This document shows positions 8,913 to 14,992 of a stretch of DNA of 31,726 bases, piece by piece; within the stretch, counting starts at the first letter, position 1; each line of letters starts with the position of its first letter. The notes under the pieces are model-generated. The model was given only the letters and a program-made list of their open reading frames with translations. It was not told the origin of the DNA and searched no databases. The stretch is from DATGZH01 sp035297265 (GTDB lineage Bacteria; Actinomycetota; Acidimicrobiia; Acidimicrobiales; RAAP-2): the NCBI GenBank assembly GCA_035297265.1, contig DATGZH010000012.1:1-31726 (forward strand), given 5' to 3'. The position numbers and the translations under genes are program-made.

Positions 8913-9073
8913 GCTACGGGCTGGACGAGGCCTTGGATCTTCTCGCCGCACTCGAGGATGCGAGGGACGTGCTCATTGCGACCGACCACTTCGCGGTCCT
9001 TGCCCAGGTGGAGCATCAGGTCCAGCTCTTGGGCCGTAAACTTGGTCTCGGAAAAGGGAGCACTAGTGGCTGA
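8909..9073 (+). CDS. small helical protein, first gene of an overlapping pair
   Basis: A 54-aa protein starting with GTG (first residues VSYGLDEALDLLAALEDAR). It is acidic and Leu/Ala-rich in its first half and looks wholly helical, ending in a Gly/Ser/Lys tail. No family is recognised. Its stop overlaps the GTG of the HTH gene by eight bases (GTGGCTGA), and its start overlaps the 12-codon leader, so the three are probably translated as a unit. A small acidic helical protein coupled to a DNA-binding protein could be an antitoxin-like or regulatory partner; this is inference from layout only. Confidence 0.55.
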   Translation: MSYGLDEALDLLAALEDARDVLIATDHFAVLAQVEHQVQLLGRKLGLGKGSTSG

Positions 9074-9233
9074 TGAACTCTTGAGGGCATCAGAGGCGGC
9101 ACGTCGACTCGACACGACAACCACCGAGCTCTTGCGCCTAGTCTACGAGCGGAAGATCCGTTACGTGATGGTCAGAGGTATGGCGCACATACCCACCGAC
9201 GCCCTAGACGAGTACCGGGCGAAGACCTCCTAG
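9066..9233 (+). CDS. small excisionase/MerR-like helix-turn-helix protein
   Basis: A 55-aa protein. GTG 9066 is chosen because GGGAG precedes it and the DNA-binding domain begins at once (LLRASEAARRLDTTTTELLRL). The pattern of an EAARRL helix, a TTTELLRLV recognition helix, a wing with basic residues, and IPTDALDEYRA at the end is that of the HTH_17/excisionase-like family, which includes phage Xis proteins and small regulators. It is complete for this family. A start further upstream would overlap the previous gene completely and add unlikely residues. It precedes a five-TM protein gene by 29 bases and lies about 600 bases from the tRNA-derived repeat at 9854, which fits an accessory or mobile origin. 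Confidence 0.75.
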   Translation: MADELLRASEAARRLDTTTTELLRLVYERKIRYVMVRGMAHIPTDALDEYRAKTS

Positions 9234-9262
9234 ACTCCGCTCCACTTCGGGAGGGCTGATAG

Positions 9263-9844
9263 ATGGGCGATCCGATCCTCACGACTTCGCCGGTGCCTTC
9301 TCAGATGGCTGCCGGCGAAGCATCGGCGCCATGGACCCAGTCCCGGCCTTTGTCGATGGTCATCGTTGCCGGCTCGATGCTCGCCCTCTGCTGCGCCTTC
9401 TACGTCAACATCGCGTTTGCCATTCTCCAATGGTCATGGTCCGCGCGGGTTACATCGAGCCGTTGGTGGATCATCTACTTCGTCGCGCTCGCGGTTGCGG
9501 GGCCCTGTTTCGGGTCGGCCAGCTGGCTTGCAACGCTCGGGCACGGAGTGAGTCGCCGTTGTCACGTGATGACGGCCAGTATCATCGGCGGCTCTGTCAG
9601 CGCACTCGTCCTACTGCAGCTGATTGCTGATATCGCCAGCCGACATGGTGGCACGTGGTGGAGGGTTGGCGTCTTCCTGCCGATCGTTGTTGGGGGGGTC
9701 TTGACCTTGCTCCTGCGGAAAGATCCCCTTGGGCTCGGGCTCGACCGTCATATCCGATCAAGACTTGTCTGGGTCGTAGCCGCGTCGATCGTCATTCTCG
9801 TTGGCCTTCAGATCGTTCTGGCGGCATCAACTGGTTGGCTGTGA
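9263..9844 (+). CDS. five-TM hypothetical membrane protein
   Basis: A 193-aa protein of unknown family starting at ATG 9263, with GGGAGG just upstream. Hydrophobic segments lie at about residues 31-56, 69-92, 103-125, 132-150 and 167-190, separated by short loops, so it is an integral membrane protein with almost no soluble part. No transporter or enzyme motif is seen. Base composition is lower in GC than the flanking housekeeping genes, and less biased third positions suggest an acquired gene. It follows the HTH gene by 29 bases and may belong to the same transcript. The stop abuts the tRNA-derived repeat, so it marks the left border of the proposed island. Confidence 0.7.
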   Translation: MGDPILTTSPVPSQMAAGEASAPWTQSRPLSMVIVAGSMLALCCAFYVNIAFAILQWSWSARVTSSRWWIIYFVALAVAGPCFGSASWLATLGHGVSRRCHVMTASIIGGSVSALVLLQLIADIASRHGGTWWRVGVFLPIVVGGVLTLLLRKDPLGLGLDRHIRSRLVWVVAASIVILVGLQIVLAASTGWL

Positions 9845-9853
9845 CCCCCAAGC

Positions 9854-9892
9854 GTGGGGCCGGCAGGGATCGAACCAGCGACTAAGGATTGT
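9854..9892 (-). repeat. displaced 3'-end fragment of a tRNA gene, putative attachment site
   Basis: Positions 9854-9876 are identical over 23 bases to 11394-11416, the acceptor and T-arm end of the tRNA gene at 11395-11467, in the same orientation. Similarity continues with a few changes to about 9892 through the variable and anticodon-arm region and then ends. Only the 3' half exists, so it cannot be a functional tRNA. A displaced 3' tRNA fragment downstream of an intact tRNA is the usual scar of tyrosine-recombinase integration. Confidence 0.8.
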
Positions 9893-10107
9893 GAGCTGGC
9901 CCACGCCCGTCCATCGAGTCTGCGTCGGTCCGTGTGCGCAGTTCACCTCTGGTCCGATGTCCAGGCCGTGGTGTCGGATCCACCTGATTCGCTCGATTGG
10001 AGTAGCGAGGGAGTAGCAACGGGTGGCCGACTCCCGAGAGACGGGGCGCACACCGATCGAATCATCGGCCGTCGGGAGGGAGGGACCCGAACGCTTCCGG
10101 GCGGGGG

Positions 10108-10512
10108 TCACGGACTGATGGGCCGTGTGCGCTCTCGGATCCATGCCGCGAACCACGCTTCGTCGACCTCGTGCGCCGCCACGGAAAGCATCGCTGCTTC
10201 CGCGTCATCCACGTCGGGAGGATCCGGATCCCAGACGACGCCGTTGAGGTCCAAGAAGAGGACGAGGGCCGCCCAGCTGGCTCGCTTGTTGCCGTCGATG
10301 AGCGGGTGGTTCCAGGCCAAGTGACAGGCGAGCACCGCTGCCTTGTCGATCAGGTCGGGGTAAAAGGCCTGGCCACCGAAGCTGGCCTGAGGAGCGTGGA
10401 GGGCCGAGTCCGCCAGGTTGAGCCGGCTCGATCTGGCCAGGTCCTCGGCATCGATCCCCGTCACCTGCTCAGCCAGCCATAAGAACTCGGACAGAGACAG
10501 GTAGCGGGTCAA
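10108..10512 (-). CDS. doc: Doc-type Fic toxin
   Basis: A 134-aa protein of the Doc branch of the Fic fold. The motif HPLIDGNKR at residues 69-77 carries the catalytic His, the acidic residue and the Gly-Asn-Lys-Arg anion-binding loop of Doc toxins. In phage P1 Doc, this site phosphorylates EF-Tu and stops translation. The length agrees with the family (about 125-135 aa). The start is TTG 10512, which overlaps the antitoxin stop as TTGA, so translation is coupled. The usual Doc partner is Phd, but here the upstream gene is a ribbon-helix-helix protein. It probably stabilises the small island that holds it. Confidence 0.92.
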   Translation of the reverse strand: MTRYLSLSEFLWLAEQVTGIDAEDLARSSRLNLADSALHAPQASFGGQAFYPDLIDKAAVLACHLAWNHPLIDGNKRASWAALVLFLDLNGVVWDPDPPDVDDAEAAMLSVAAHEVDEAWFAAWIRERTRPISP

Positions 10513-10718
10513 CGAGCGAGCCGGTTCAGCAGCTCCTTGTCGCGCTCGAGAAGCTTGCTCGCCCGGGCGGTGAACTCCGTGTCGGTACGCACTCGGGCGA
10601 TCTCAGCGGAGAGCGACTCGATAATGAGAGCGTTGACGCTGGTGCCCTTGACCCGTGCCACCGCTTCTGCCTGTTCGGCCAGGTCCTCGGGGAGCCGGAC
10701 GGTCGTCTGCTTAGTCAT
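10509..10718 (-). CDS. ribbon-helix-helix antitoxin
   Basis: A 69-aa protein with an N-terminal ribbon-helix-helix (Arc/MetJ/CopG) DNA-binding domain: a short beta strand TTVRLPEDL at residues 5-13, then helices EQAEAVARVKG and SVNALIIESLSAEI. The C-terminal part is a charged helix that could wrap the toxin. It sits directly upstream of the Doc toxin with a four-base overlap, and the operon operator lies two bases before its ATG, so the protein very probably represses its own promoter. There is no ribosome binding site in front of ATG 10718; a TATCAT hexamer six bases upstream suggests a leaderless message. Confidence 0.9.
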   Translation of the reverse strand: MTKQTTVRLPEDLAEQAEAVARVKGTSVNALIIESLSAEIARVRTDTEFTARASKLLERDKELLNRLAR

Positions 10719-10720
10719 GA

Positions 10721-10738
10721 CATCATGATATCACGATG
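10721..10738 (-). promoter_or_regulatory. operator palindrome and -10 box of the antitoxin-toxin operon
   Basis: CATCATGATATCACGATG is an 18-bp inverted repeat with a single mismatched pair, centred on GATATC. It lies two bases upstream of the antitoxin ATG on the minus strand. TATCAT (10730-10725) inside it can serve as -10 box, which would put transcription start at the ATG. Repressor bound here would cover the promoter core, as expected for toxin-antitoxin autoregulation. Confidence 0.65.
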
Positions 10739-10844
10739 CCCCATCCAGTGCCTCGGTGGATTCAGAGGACCCTCCGGAGCACTCGATCGCACGGCGGGAT
10801 TTCTGAGTCGGTGGCACGCCGGGAAAACCCCTCCGCGCGGCGGC

Positions 10845-11288
10845 TCAGGCGCCCGGAACTCCGAACCTCCGAAGCGTCGCCAAGAAGTCCGGGGGGACGG
10901 CGCCTGAGAACGACACCCGGCTACCAAGGGGGGACCTTCTGCGGAACCGGACTCCAGACCTGATGACTTCCACCTTCTCGATGTCCGACCAGCGGAGTTC
11001 CGTTGTCGGGATCAGCCATACGATTCCCCGGACACTTGGTCCTATACGTATCCCCCATGAGAAGACCGCAAGTCGTACGAGAGGCCATGTGGCTCCAATG
11101 GGCGATGCGCCCCCTGACCAGGCCGCTCCGCCGACGACATTCAACGTTGGAGACTCCGGTATCTGACCCTCGTGGACCGCTGCGTTGGAACGCCGTCGCG
11201 GAATCACCAAGAAGATCACGACGGCCGTCACAGCCCCGAGCGTCGCCAGCACGATCTCCTGCGGATCCAAGTTGGGGGGGCCGCTCAC
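10845..11288 (-). CDS. one-TM hypothetical protein with PH-like C-terminal region
   Basis: A 147-aa protein starting at GTG 11288. Residues 12-30 form a membrane helix (IVLATLGAVTAVVIFLVIP), followed by basic residues. The soluble part contains LAVFSWGIRIGP, then IPTTELRWSDIEKVEV and VRFRRR, a pattern like small bacterial PH-domain proteins that place a beta barrel at the membrane face. I cannot name a family with certainty. It lies inside the tRNA-bounded segment, 107 bases upstream of the tRNA gene and on its strand. The gap to the toxin-antitoxin promoter is about 100 bases with no gene. Confidence 0.6.
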   Translation of the reverse strand: MSGPPNLDPQEIVLATLGAVTAVVIFLVIPRRRSNAAVHEGQIPESPTLNVVGGAAWSGGASPIGATWPLVRLAVFSWGIRIGPSVRGIVWLIPTTELRWSDIEKVEVIRSGVRFRRRSPLGSRVSFSGAVPPDFLATLRRFGVPGA

Positions 11289-11394
11289 CTCAACCCGCTC
11301 GCCTTATGTCCATCGCAAGGCCCAGGACCCAGTCTGTGTAGATCGTTCTCTTTTCGTAGGCACACAATTCGGCCTCTGAATTGGTACTTTCGTG

Positions 11395-11467
11395 TGGGGC
11401 CGGCAGGGATCGAACCTGCGACCGAGGGATTATGAGTCCCCTGCTCTGACCACTGAGCTACGGCCCC
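11395..11467 (-). tRNA. tRNA with CAU anticodon, probably tRNA-Ile2 (lysidine type), else tRNA-Met
   Basis: A complete cloverleaf of 73 nt can be folded on the minus strand: acceptor GGGGCCG with CGGCCCC, D-arm GCTC..GAGC, anticodon loop CTCATAA, and T-arm GCAGG-TTCGATC-CCTGC. The discriminator is A and CCA is not encoded. The anticodon CAU fits elongator Met, initiator Met or Ile2. The stretch from the anticodon loop to the variable loop (CTCATAATCCCTCGGTCGC) resembles E. coli tRNA-Ile2 more than elongator Met, so an AUA decoder modified to lysidine is my first choice. Its 3' end is the apparent integration site of the island at 9854-11416. Confidence 0.93.
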
Positions 11468-12013
11468 CATCTGCACGACGAGGACGAGTGTCCGACGTCG
11501 CGGCGCCTTGCGCTCCGACTTTCGCCCCACGCCGACAAGCAGATGGTACCGAACCGATCAGCAAGGCTTCTGCGGACGGCCGCCACTCGCGTGGCCACGC
11601 CTCGACGGATGACGAGTCGAAGGACGGGCGGGTAGAGCCAGGTGGGCGAGGAAACCCAGGTGCCCCTTGCCGCGCATGCTCCGCAAGGCTCTCTCGGAGG
11701 TCAGCCCATGGCGGTCACGAGCGTGCAGCACAGCGGCGTGACTGGTTCGCCCCTGTGCCGCGGTACCGGCTGAGTCTCGGAGTGGCGGGATCTCCGATCA
11801 GTCGAGAGCACGAGGGCCGCCCGACGCCCCCAAAAGGACCATGAGCTGTTCCGCCACCACCCACGACGACCGGACGGTCGCGGAGCCGACGAGCTCGCCC
11901 TGACCCTGCTTCGGCCCAGGCGGAGGCTGGCCCTCGCGACCCTTCGGCAGCGTGGACTCCGCCGGGGCCTGGGCCTTATTCTCCGGTGGGGAACGCTGAA
12001 GAAGAAGGTGGCG
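11468..12013. other. gene-poor spacer
   Basis: About 545 bases between the tRNA gene and the small membrane protein. Frames are open on both strands only because of base composition; none has a domain, a good ribosome binding site or a hydrophobic pattern. I see no clear repeat, RNA gene or terminator. Together with the next spacer it makes this part of the window unusually empty. Confidence 0.5.
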
Positions 12014-12193
12014 ATGCTGGCCTCGATGAACGGTGCGCTTTACGGCCTGTGGGCCGTCCTCTACATCGTCCTCCTGCTGACCCTCGGCATCTTCTCCATC
12101 CGCAAGGGTCACTGGGTGATGTTCATCGTCGGGATCTTCATCCCGCTCTTCTGGCTCATCGGCGCTCTCATGCCGAGGCGCGGACCCCGCTGA
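12014..12193 (+). CDS. small two-TM membrane protein
   Basis: A 59-aa protein with two hydrophobic segments: residues 8-27 (LYGLWAVLYIVLLLTLGIFS) and 34-52 (HWVMFIVGIFIPLFWLIGA), joined by IRKGH and ending in basic residues. ATG 12014 is preferred over GTG 12008, since AGAAGG ends five bases before it. This is the common layout of small actinobacterial membrane proteins of unknown role, some annotated as phospholipase_D-nuclease N-terminal-like. It stands alone between two gene-poor spacers. Its function is not known. Confidence 0.7.
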   Translation: MLASMNGALYGLWAVLYIVLLLTLGIFSIRKGHWVMFIVGIFIPLFWLIGALMPRRGPR

Positions 12194-12299
12194 TCTGCCT
12201 CACTCCCTGCAAATTGCAACCGTCGGGCGAAGGCCAATTCGTCGGCGAAGGACCCTGCCAACCCATGTGCGATCTCCCGTCCGCCCGCCCCCGTCGACC

Positions 12300-12313
12300 T
12301 GAACGAACGTTCA
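12300..12313. promoter_or_regulatory. TetR-like operator palindrome
   Basis: TGAACGAACGTTCA is a 14-bp inverted repeat with six perfect pairs on each side of a central AA. The form resembles sites bound by TetR-family repressors (GAACG..CGTTC). It lies in the otherwise empty stretch 12194-12585. No TetR gene is present in the window, and the nearest downstream gene starts hundreds of bases away, so the target promoter is unclear. Confidence 0.35.
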
Positions 12314-12465
12314 CTGCCGGCAGGTCAACGGGCCTGCACCCGACCGGCTGGGGCCCCTACTTGCGGATGCCCTGCAGAAAGATGGCATGGCATAGACGGC
12401 CTAGGCCAAATTGGCTATCATCTCCGTTGGTTGCCGCGCAGTTTGAAAACTCCTGGGTTTGCCAG

Positions 12466-12491
12466 CAGGTAGGTTGCAAAACCTCCACCTG
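12466..12491. other. hairpin with GCAA tetraloop
   Basis: CAGGT-AGGTT pairs with AACCT-CC-ACCTG around the loop GCAA, giving ten base pairs interrupted by a two-base bulge. GCAA is a stable GNRA loop, so the RNA would fold well. No T-run follows on either strand, so an intrinsic terminator is unlikely. It may be a structured leader or a chance inverted repeat. Confidence 0.35.
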
Positions 12492-12585
12492 ACAGCCACC
12501 GGAAGGAGCCATCGGTCCCTCCACCCATGGCTTCGAAGGTGCTGAGGGACCGGGGCAGACCGTGCGGCGAAGACAAGCATGACCG

Positions 12586-12711
12586 TTGGGCGGGCAATGG
12601 TCAGTCAGCGAGTGCGCCGACCGGCGGGAGCGGGTCGCCGCCGGGCGGGAGCTCCTCAACATGACCTTCCAGACGTTGACCTACGTCGTGCGACGGGACC
12701 GTGACCGATGA
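12586..12711 (+). CDS. possible 41-codon ORF coupled to the next gene
   Basis: From TTG 12586 a frame of 41 codons runs to TGA 12709-12711, whose stop overlaps the ATG of the following gene as ATGA. The second half (RRERVAAGRELLNMTFQTL) looks like an amphipathic helix. An internal ATG at 12661 would leave only 16 codons. No family is recognised and no good ribosome binding site is seen; the overlap is the only real argument for it. Confidence 0.25.
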   Translation: MGGQWSVSECADRRERVAAGRELLNMTFQTLTYVVRRDRDR

Positions 12712-13034
12712 GTGACGTGACACGACAGAAGAAGCAGGAGCGGTTGATTCAGATGCTGCGCGCCCAAGCGCGCAGCTACCGGGCGCACATCGCCTCGCTC
12801 GAGGGCCAGCTGACCGAACTGCGTGGGGGCGGCCGGCCCGTGTCCAACCCCGCGGGCACCAACACCGAGCTCGAGAACCGGCTGGCCGCGGCCGGCGCCG
12901 GCGGTGGCAGCGGCGCGAGCAGCGCCGAGCCCCGACGGGGCTTCCCGATTCCGGACATGACCCTGCGACCCGAGCCGCGCAAGCAGAACGACCCGAAGCT
13001 GGACCAGCTCCTGTCAGCCATCGGCGACTCCTGA
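12708..13034 (+). CDS. hypothetical coiled-coil protein
   Basis: A 108-aa soluble protein starting at ATG 12708. Residues 6-39 are a charged helix likely to form a coiled coil (KKQERLIQMLRAQARSYRAH and on to LEGQLTELR). A low-complexity Gly/Ala/Ser linker follows, with a short second helix (NTELENRLAAA), then a Pro/Arg-rich end and a final LDQLLSAIGDS helix. There is no enzyme motif. It may be a scaffold or a small DNA-associated protein; I do not recognise a family. The gene converges with the LLM oxidoreductase gene across a short spacer that holds a GC hairpin. Confidence 0.65.
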   Translation: MSDVTRQKKQERLIQMLRAQARSYRAHIASLEGQLTELRGGGRPVSNPAGTNTELENRLAAAGAGGGSGASSAEPRRGFPIPDMTLRPEPRKQNDPKLDQLLSAIGDS

Positions 13035-13040
13035 TCCCCG

Positions 13041-13057
13041 GCGCCCGGCGTGGGCGC
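13041..13057. terminator. GC-rich hairpin between convergent genes
   Basis: GCGCCC and GGGCGC pair around a five-base loop, in the 31-base gap between the stop codons of the coiled-coil gene and the LLM oxidoreductase gene. The position fits a shared terminator, but no T-run follows, as is common in high-GC actinobacteria. Confidence 0.4.
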
Positions 13058-13065
13058 TCAGGTGC

Positions 13066-14049
13066 TCAATTGCCGCTCGCCGGTATGACCTCGTTGGCGA
13101 ACCGCTGCATCTGCGAGATGAAGACGTCCGGCGTGATGTCCTTGGACCCGGCCCAGAACCGCAGGGAGAGCTGGTCCACCCCCGCCTTCGCCAGGACAGC
13201 GACGTCCTCGCGCAGCTGCTCGGCTGTCCCCTGGAAGATCGGACGCCCGTCTCTCGCCGGCACATTCGGGGCGTAGCGGAATTCCTCGGGGACGGCCGCC
13301 CCGCCGTAGGGCTGCCGGCCGACCGGCGTGGTGCCGGCGGACAGCACCCGGGTCTCCGGGCAGCTGTAGGAGAAGACGAAGGGCCCCGTCCGTCCGGCGG
13401 CCGACCGGGCAGCCTCGATCTCGGCCCGGTAGCGGGCGTAGTCCTCGGGTGAAGGCCACAGCGGGTGCCAACCGTCACCAATCCGAGCCGCTCGGCTCCT
13501 CGCCCGAGGGATGTTGCCCCCGATCCAGACCGGGATCGACGGCGTCTGGACGGGGCGCGGCTCGGCGTGGACGTCGCGGTAGGTGACGAATCGGCCCTCG
13601 AAGGTCTTCGGGCCGGGTCCCTCCCACAGGTTGCGCAGAACCGCCACGTACTCCTCGGTCACCGCCGCCCGTTCCTCGTAGGGCGGCGCGGCCACGGCCT
13701 CGAACTCACCGCGCATGTAGCCGACCCCGACGGCCAGGGTCACCCGCCCCCCCGACAGGGCATCGATGGTCGCGAGCTGTTGGGCCAGGTAGACGGGCGA
13801 CCGGTAGGGCATGACCAGCACGTCGAAGCCGAACCGCAGCCGTCGGGTGCTTCCGGCGCCGAAGGCGCTGCAGGCGACGGCCTCGAACCACTCGGCTCGG
13901 GACAGCTTGACCCCGTAGTCGGGGATCACGATGTGGTCGCCGAACCAGGCGTGGCCGTAGCCGAGCGACTCGGCCGCCTCGACCAGCTCGCTGAACACGT
14001 CCGGTCGGCAGTAGGGCCCCCAGGTCGGGATGACGACACCGAAGTCCAT
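13066..14049 (-). CDS. LLM-class F420-dependent oxidoreductase
   Basis: A 327-aa cytoplasmic TIM-barrel protein of the luciferase-like monooxygenase superfamily. The N-terminal MDFGVVIPTWGPY, the WFGDHIVIPDY segment near residue 35, the ATIDALSGGRVTLAVGVGY stretch near residue 95, and PSIPVWIGGN near residue 170 are typical of the F420-dependent branch. These enzymes move hydride between F420 and a substrate that cannot be read from sequence. The ATG 14049 has AGGAGG eight bases upstream, a very strong ribosome binding site. It is divergent from an alpha/beta hydrolase gene, with a palindrome in between (14103-14118), so the two may be co-regulated. Confidence 0.93.
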   Translation of the reverse strand: MDFGVVIPTWGPYCRPDVFSELVEAAESLGYGHAWFGDHIVIPDYGVKLSRAEWFEAVACSAFGAGSTRRLRFGFDVLVMPYRSPVYLAQQLATIDALSGGRVTLAVGVGYMRGEFEAVAAPPYEERAAVTEEYVAVLRNLWEGPGPKTFEGRFVTYRDVHAEPRPVQTPSIPVWIGGNIPRARSRAARIGDGWHPLWPSPEDYARYRAEIEAARSAAGRTGPFVFSYSCPETRVLSAGTTPVGRQPYGGAAVPEEFRYAPNVPARDGRPIFQGTAEQLREDVAVLAKAGVDQLSLRFWAGSKDITPDVFISQMQRFANEVIPASGN

Positions 14050-14102
14050 TGCACTTGCCTCCTGTCCGGCGCCGGCCCCGAGCCTTCAAGGTACCCTGCC
14101 CC

Positions 14103-14118
14103 CGACGAGCACTCGTCG
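14103..14118. promoter_or_regulatory. operator-like palindrome in a divergent promoter
   Basis: CGACGAG-CA-CTCGTCG has two perfect seven-base arms separated by two bases. Such a short loop disfavours an RNA hairpin and favours a dimeric protein site. It lies 16 bases before ATG 14135 and about 53 bases from the opposite ATG 14049, where one regulator could act on both genes. Confidence 0.45.
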
Positions 14119-14134
14119 ACCGAACGGAGGACGC

Positions 14135-14986
14135 ATGCCGAGCATCGAGGTCAACGGCGGGAACATCGCCTACGAGATCCTGGGCGACGGTCCTCCCATC
14201 GTGCTCACGCCGGGCGGCCGGTTCAGCATGAACGTCCCCGGGCTCCGTCCGCTGGCCGAGGCGCTCGCCCCGCGCATGAAGGTCCTTCTGTGGGACCGTC
14301 CGAACACGGGGGCGTCCGACGTGAAGTTCACCGGCGACACCGAGTCCAACATGCACGCCGACGACCTCGCCGAGCTGCTGCGACGGCTCGAGATGGCGCC
14401 GGCTGTCATCGCCGGGGGGTCCGCCGGATCGCGCGTCTCACTCCTCACCGCCATCCGCCACCCCGACGTCACCGACAAGGTGGTGGCCTGGTGGCTCTCG
14501 GGCGGCGTCTTCGGGACGATGACGCTGGCGATGACCTACAACCTCCCCTTCATCGCCGCCGCGCTCGTCGGCGGAATGGAGGCCGTGGCGGCCCTGCCGC
14601 AATGGGAGGACACGTTCGCCGCCAACCCGGGCAACCGAGACCGGGTGCTCGGCATGGACCCCGACGAATTCGTGAGGGTGATGCAGAGCTGGCTCCTCGC
14701 CTACGTCCCCGAGAAGGGCAGACCGATCCCCGGTGTGGAAGAAGCCCAGCTCGCGGGGGTCAAGGCACCCTGCCTCGTGTTCCGCAGCGGCACCGAGGAC
14801 CAGTACCACACGATGGAGACGTCGCTCGCCGTGCAGCGGTTGATCCCCGGGTCGACATTGGCCGAACCGCCCTGGGGCGAGGACGAATGGCCGCGGCTGC
14901 AGAAGCTGACCGCGGCGGGGCAAGGGTTCATCTTCGACTGCTGGCCCAAGCTCGCCCCCCAGGTCCTGGAGTTCACCGGGGCCTGA
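14135..14986 (+). CDS. alpha/beta hydrolase
   Basis: A 283-aa protein of the alpha/beta hydrolase fold. The nucleophile elbow GGSAGS puts the catalytic Ser at residue 96; the GGRFSMNVPG region near residue 29 can form the oxyanion hole, and LLWDRPNTGASD is the usual strand-4 motif. A later FRSGTEDQYHT segment offers Asp and His candidates, but no classic C-terminal His motif is seen, so the triad is not fully assigned. ATG 14135 has GGAGG seven bases upstream. It converges with another hydrolase gene six bases after its stop. Substrate unknown; the LLM oxidoreductase neighbour suggests breakdown of an organic compound. Confidence 0.9.
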   Translation: MPSIEVNGGNIAYEILGDGPPIVLTPGGRFSMNVPGLRPLAEALAPRMKVLLWDRPNTGASDVKFTGDTESNMHADDLAELLRRLEMAPAVIAGGSAGSRVSLLTAIRHPDVTDKVVAWWLSGGVFGTMTLAMTYNLPFIAAALVGGMEAVAALPQWEDTFAANPGNRDRVLGMDPDEFVRVMQSWLLAYVPEKGRPIPGVEEAQLAGVKAPCLVFRSGTEDQYHTMETSLAVQRLIPGSTLAEPPWGEDEWPRLQKLTAAGQGFIFDCWPKLAPQVLEFTGA

Positions 14987-14992
14987 GGTCGT

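Larger units (their letters stand above)
9854..11416. mobile_element. putative mini genomic island between tRNA-derived direct repeats
   Basis: About 1.56 kb lies between the tRNA 3' end and its displaced copy. The contents are a Doc toxin, its ribbon-helix-helix antitoxin and a one-TM protein, all on the minus strand like the tRNA. No integrase or excisionase is inside, so the element is presumably a deletion remnant or was moved in trans. The order (intact tRNA at one end, 3' fragment at the other) is exactly what site-specific insertion into a tRNA 3' end produces. The stretch 9893-10107 holds no gene I can support. Confidence 0.5.
12194..12585. other. gene-poor spacer
   Basis: About 390 bases without a gene I can support. 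It holds the TetR-like palindrome at 12300-12313 and the GCAA hairpin at 12466-12491. Base composition is lower in GC than the surrounding genes, especially at 12400-12490. Confidence 0.5.

Noticed and set aside
9854..10324. Plus-strand frame beginning GPAGIEPAT
   Set aside because: This peptide is the translation of a tRNA T-arm and acceptor end, a known false-gene signature; the frame has no domain and runs antisense to the Doc gene.
11172..11435. Plus-strand frame ending in GPAGIEPATEGL
   Set aside because: The same tRNA-derived peptide, from the genuine tRNA at 11395-11467 read on the wrong strand.
12357..12662. 101-codon minus-strand frame
   Set aside because: No domain, no ribosome binding site, and it covers the hairpin region; composition alone explains it.
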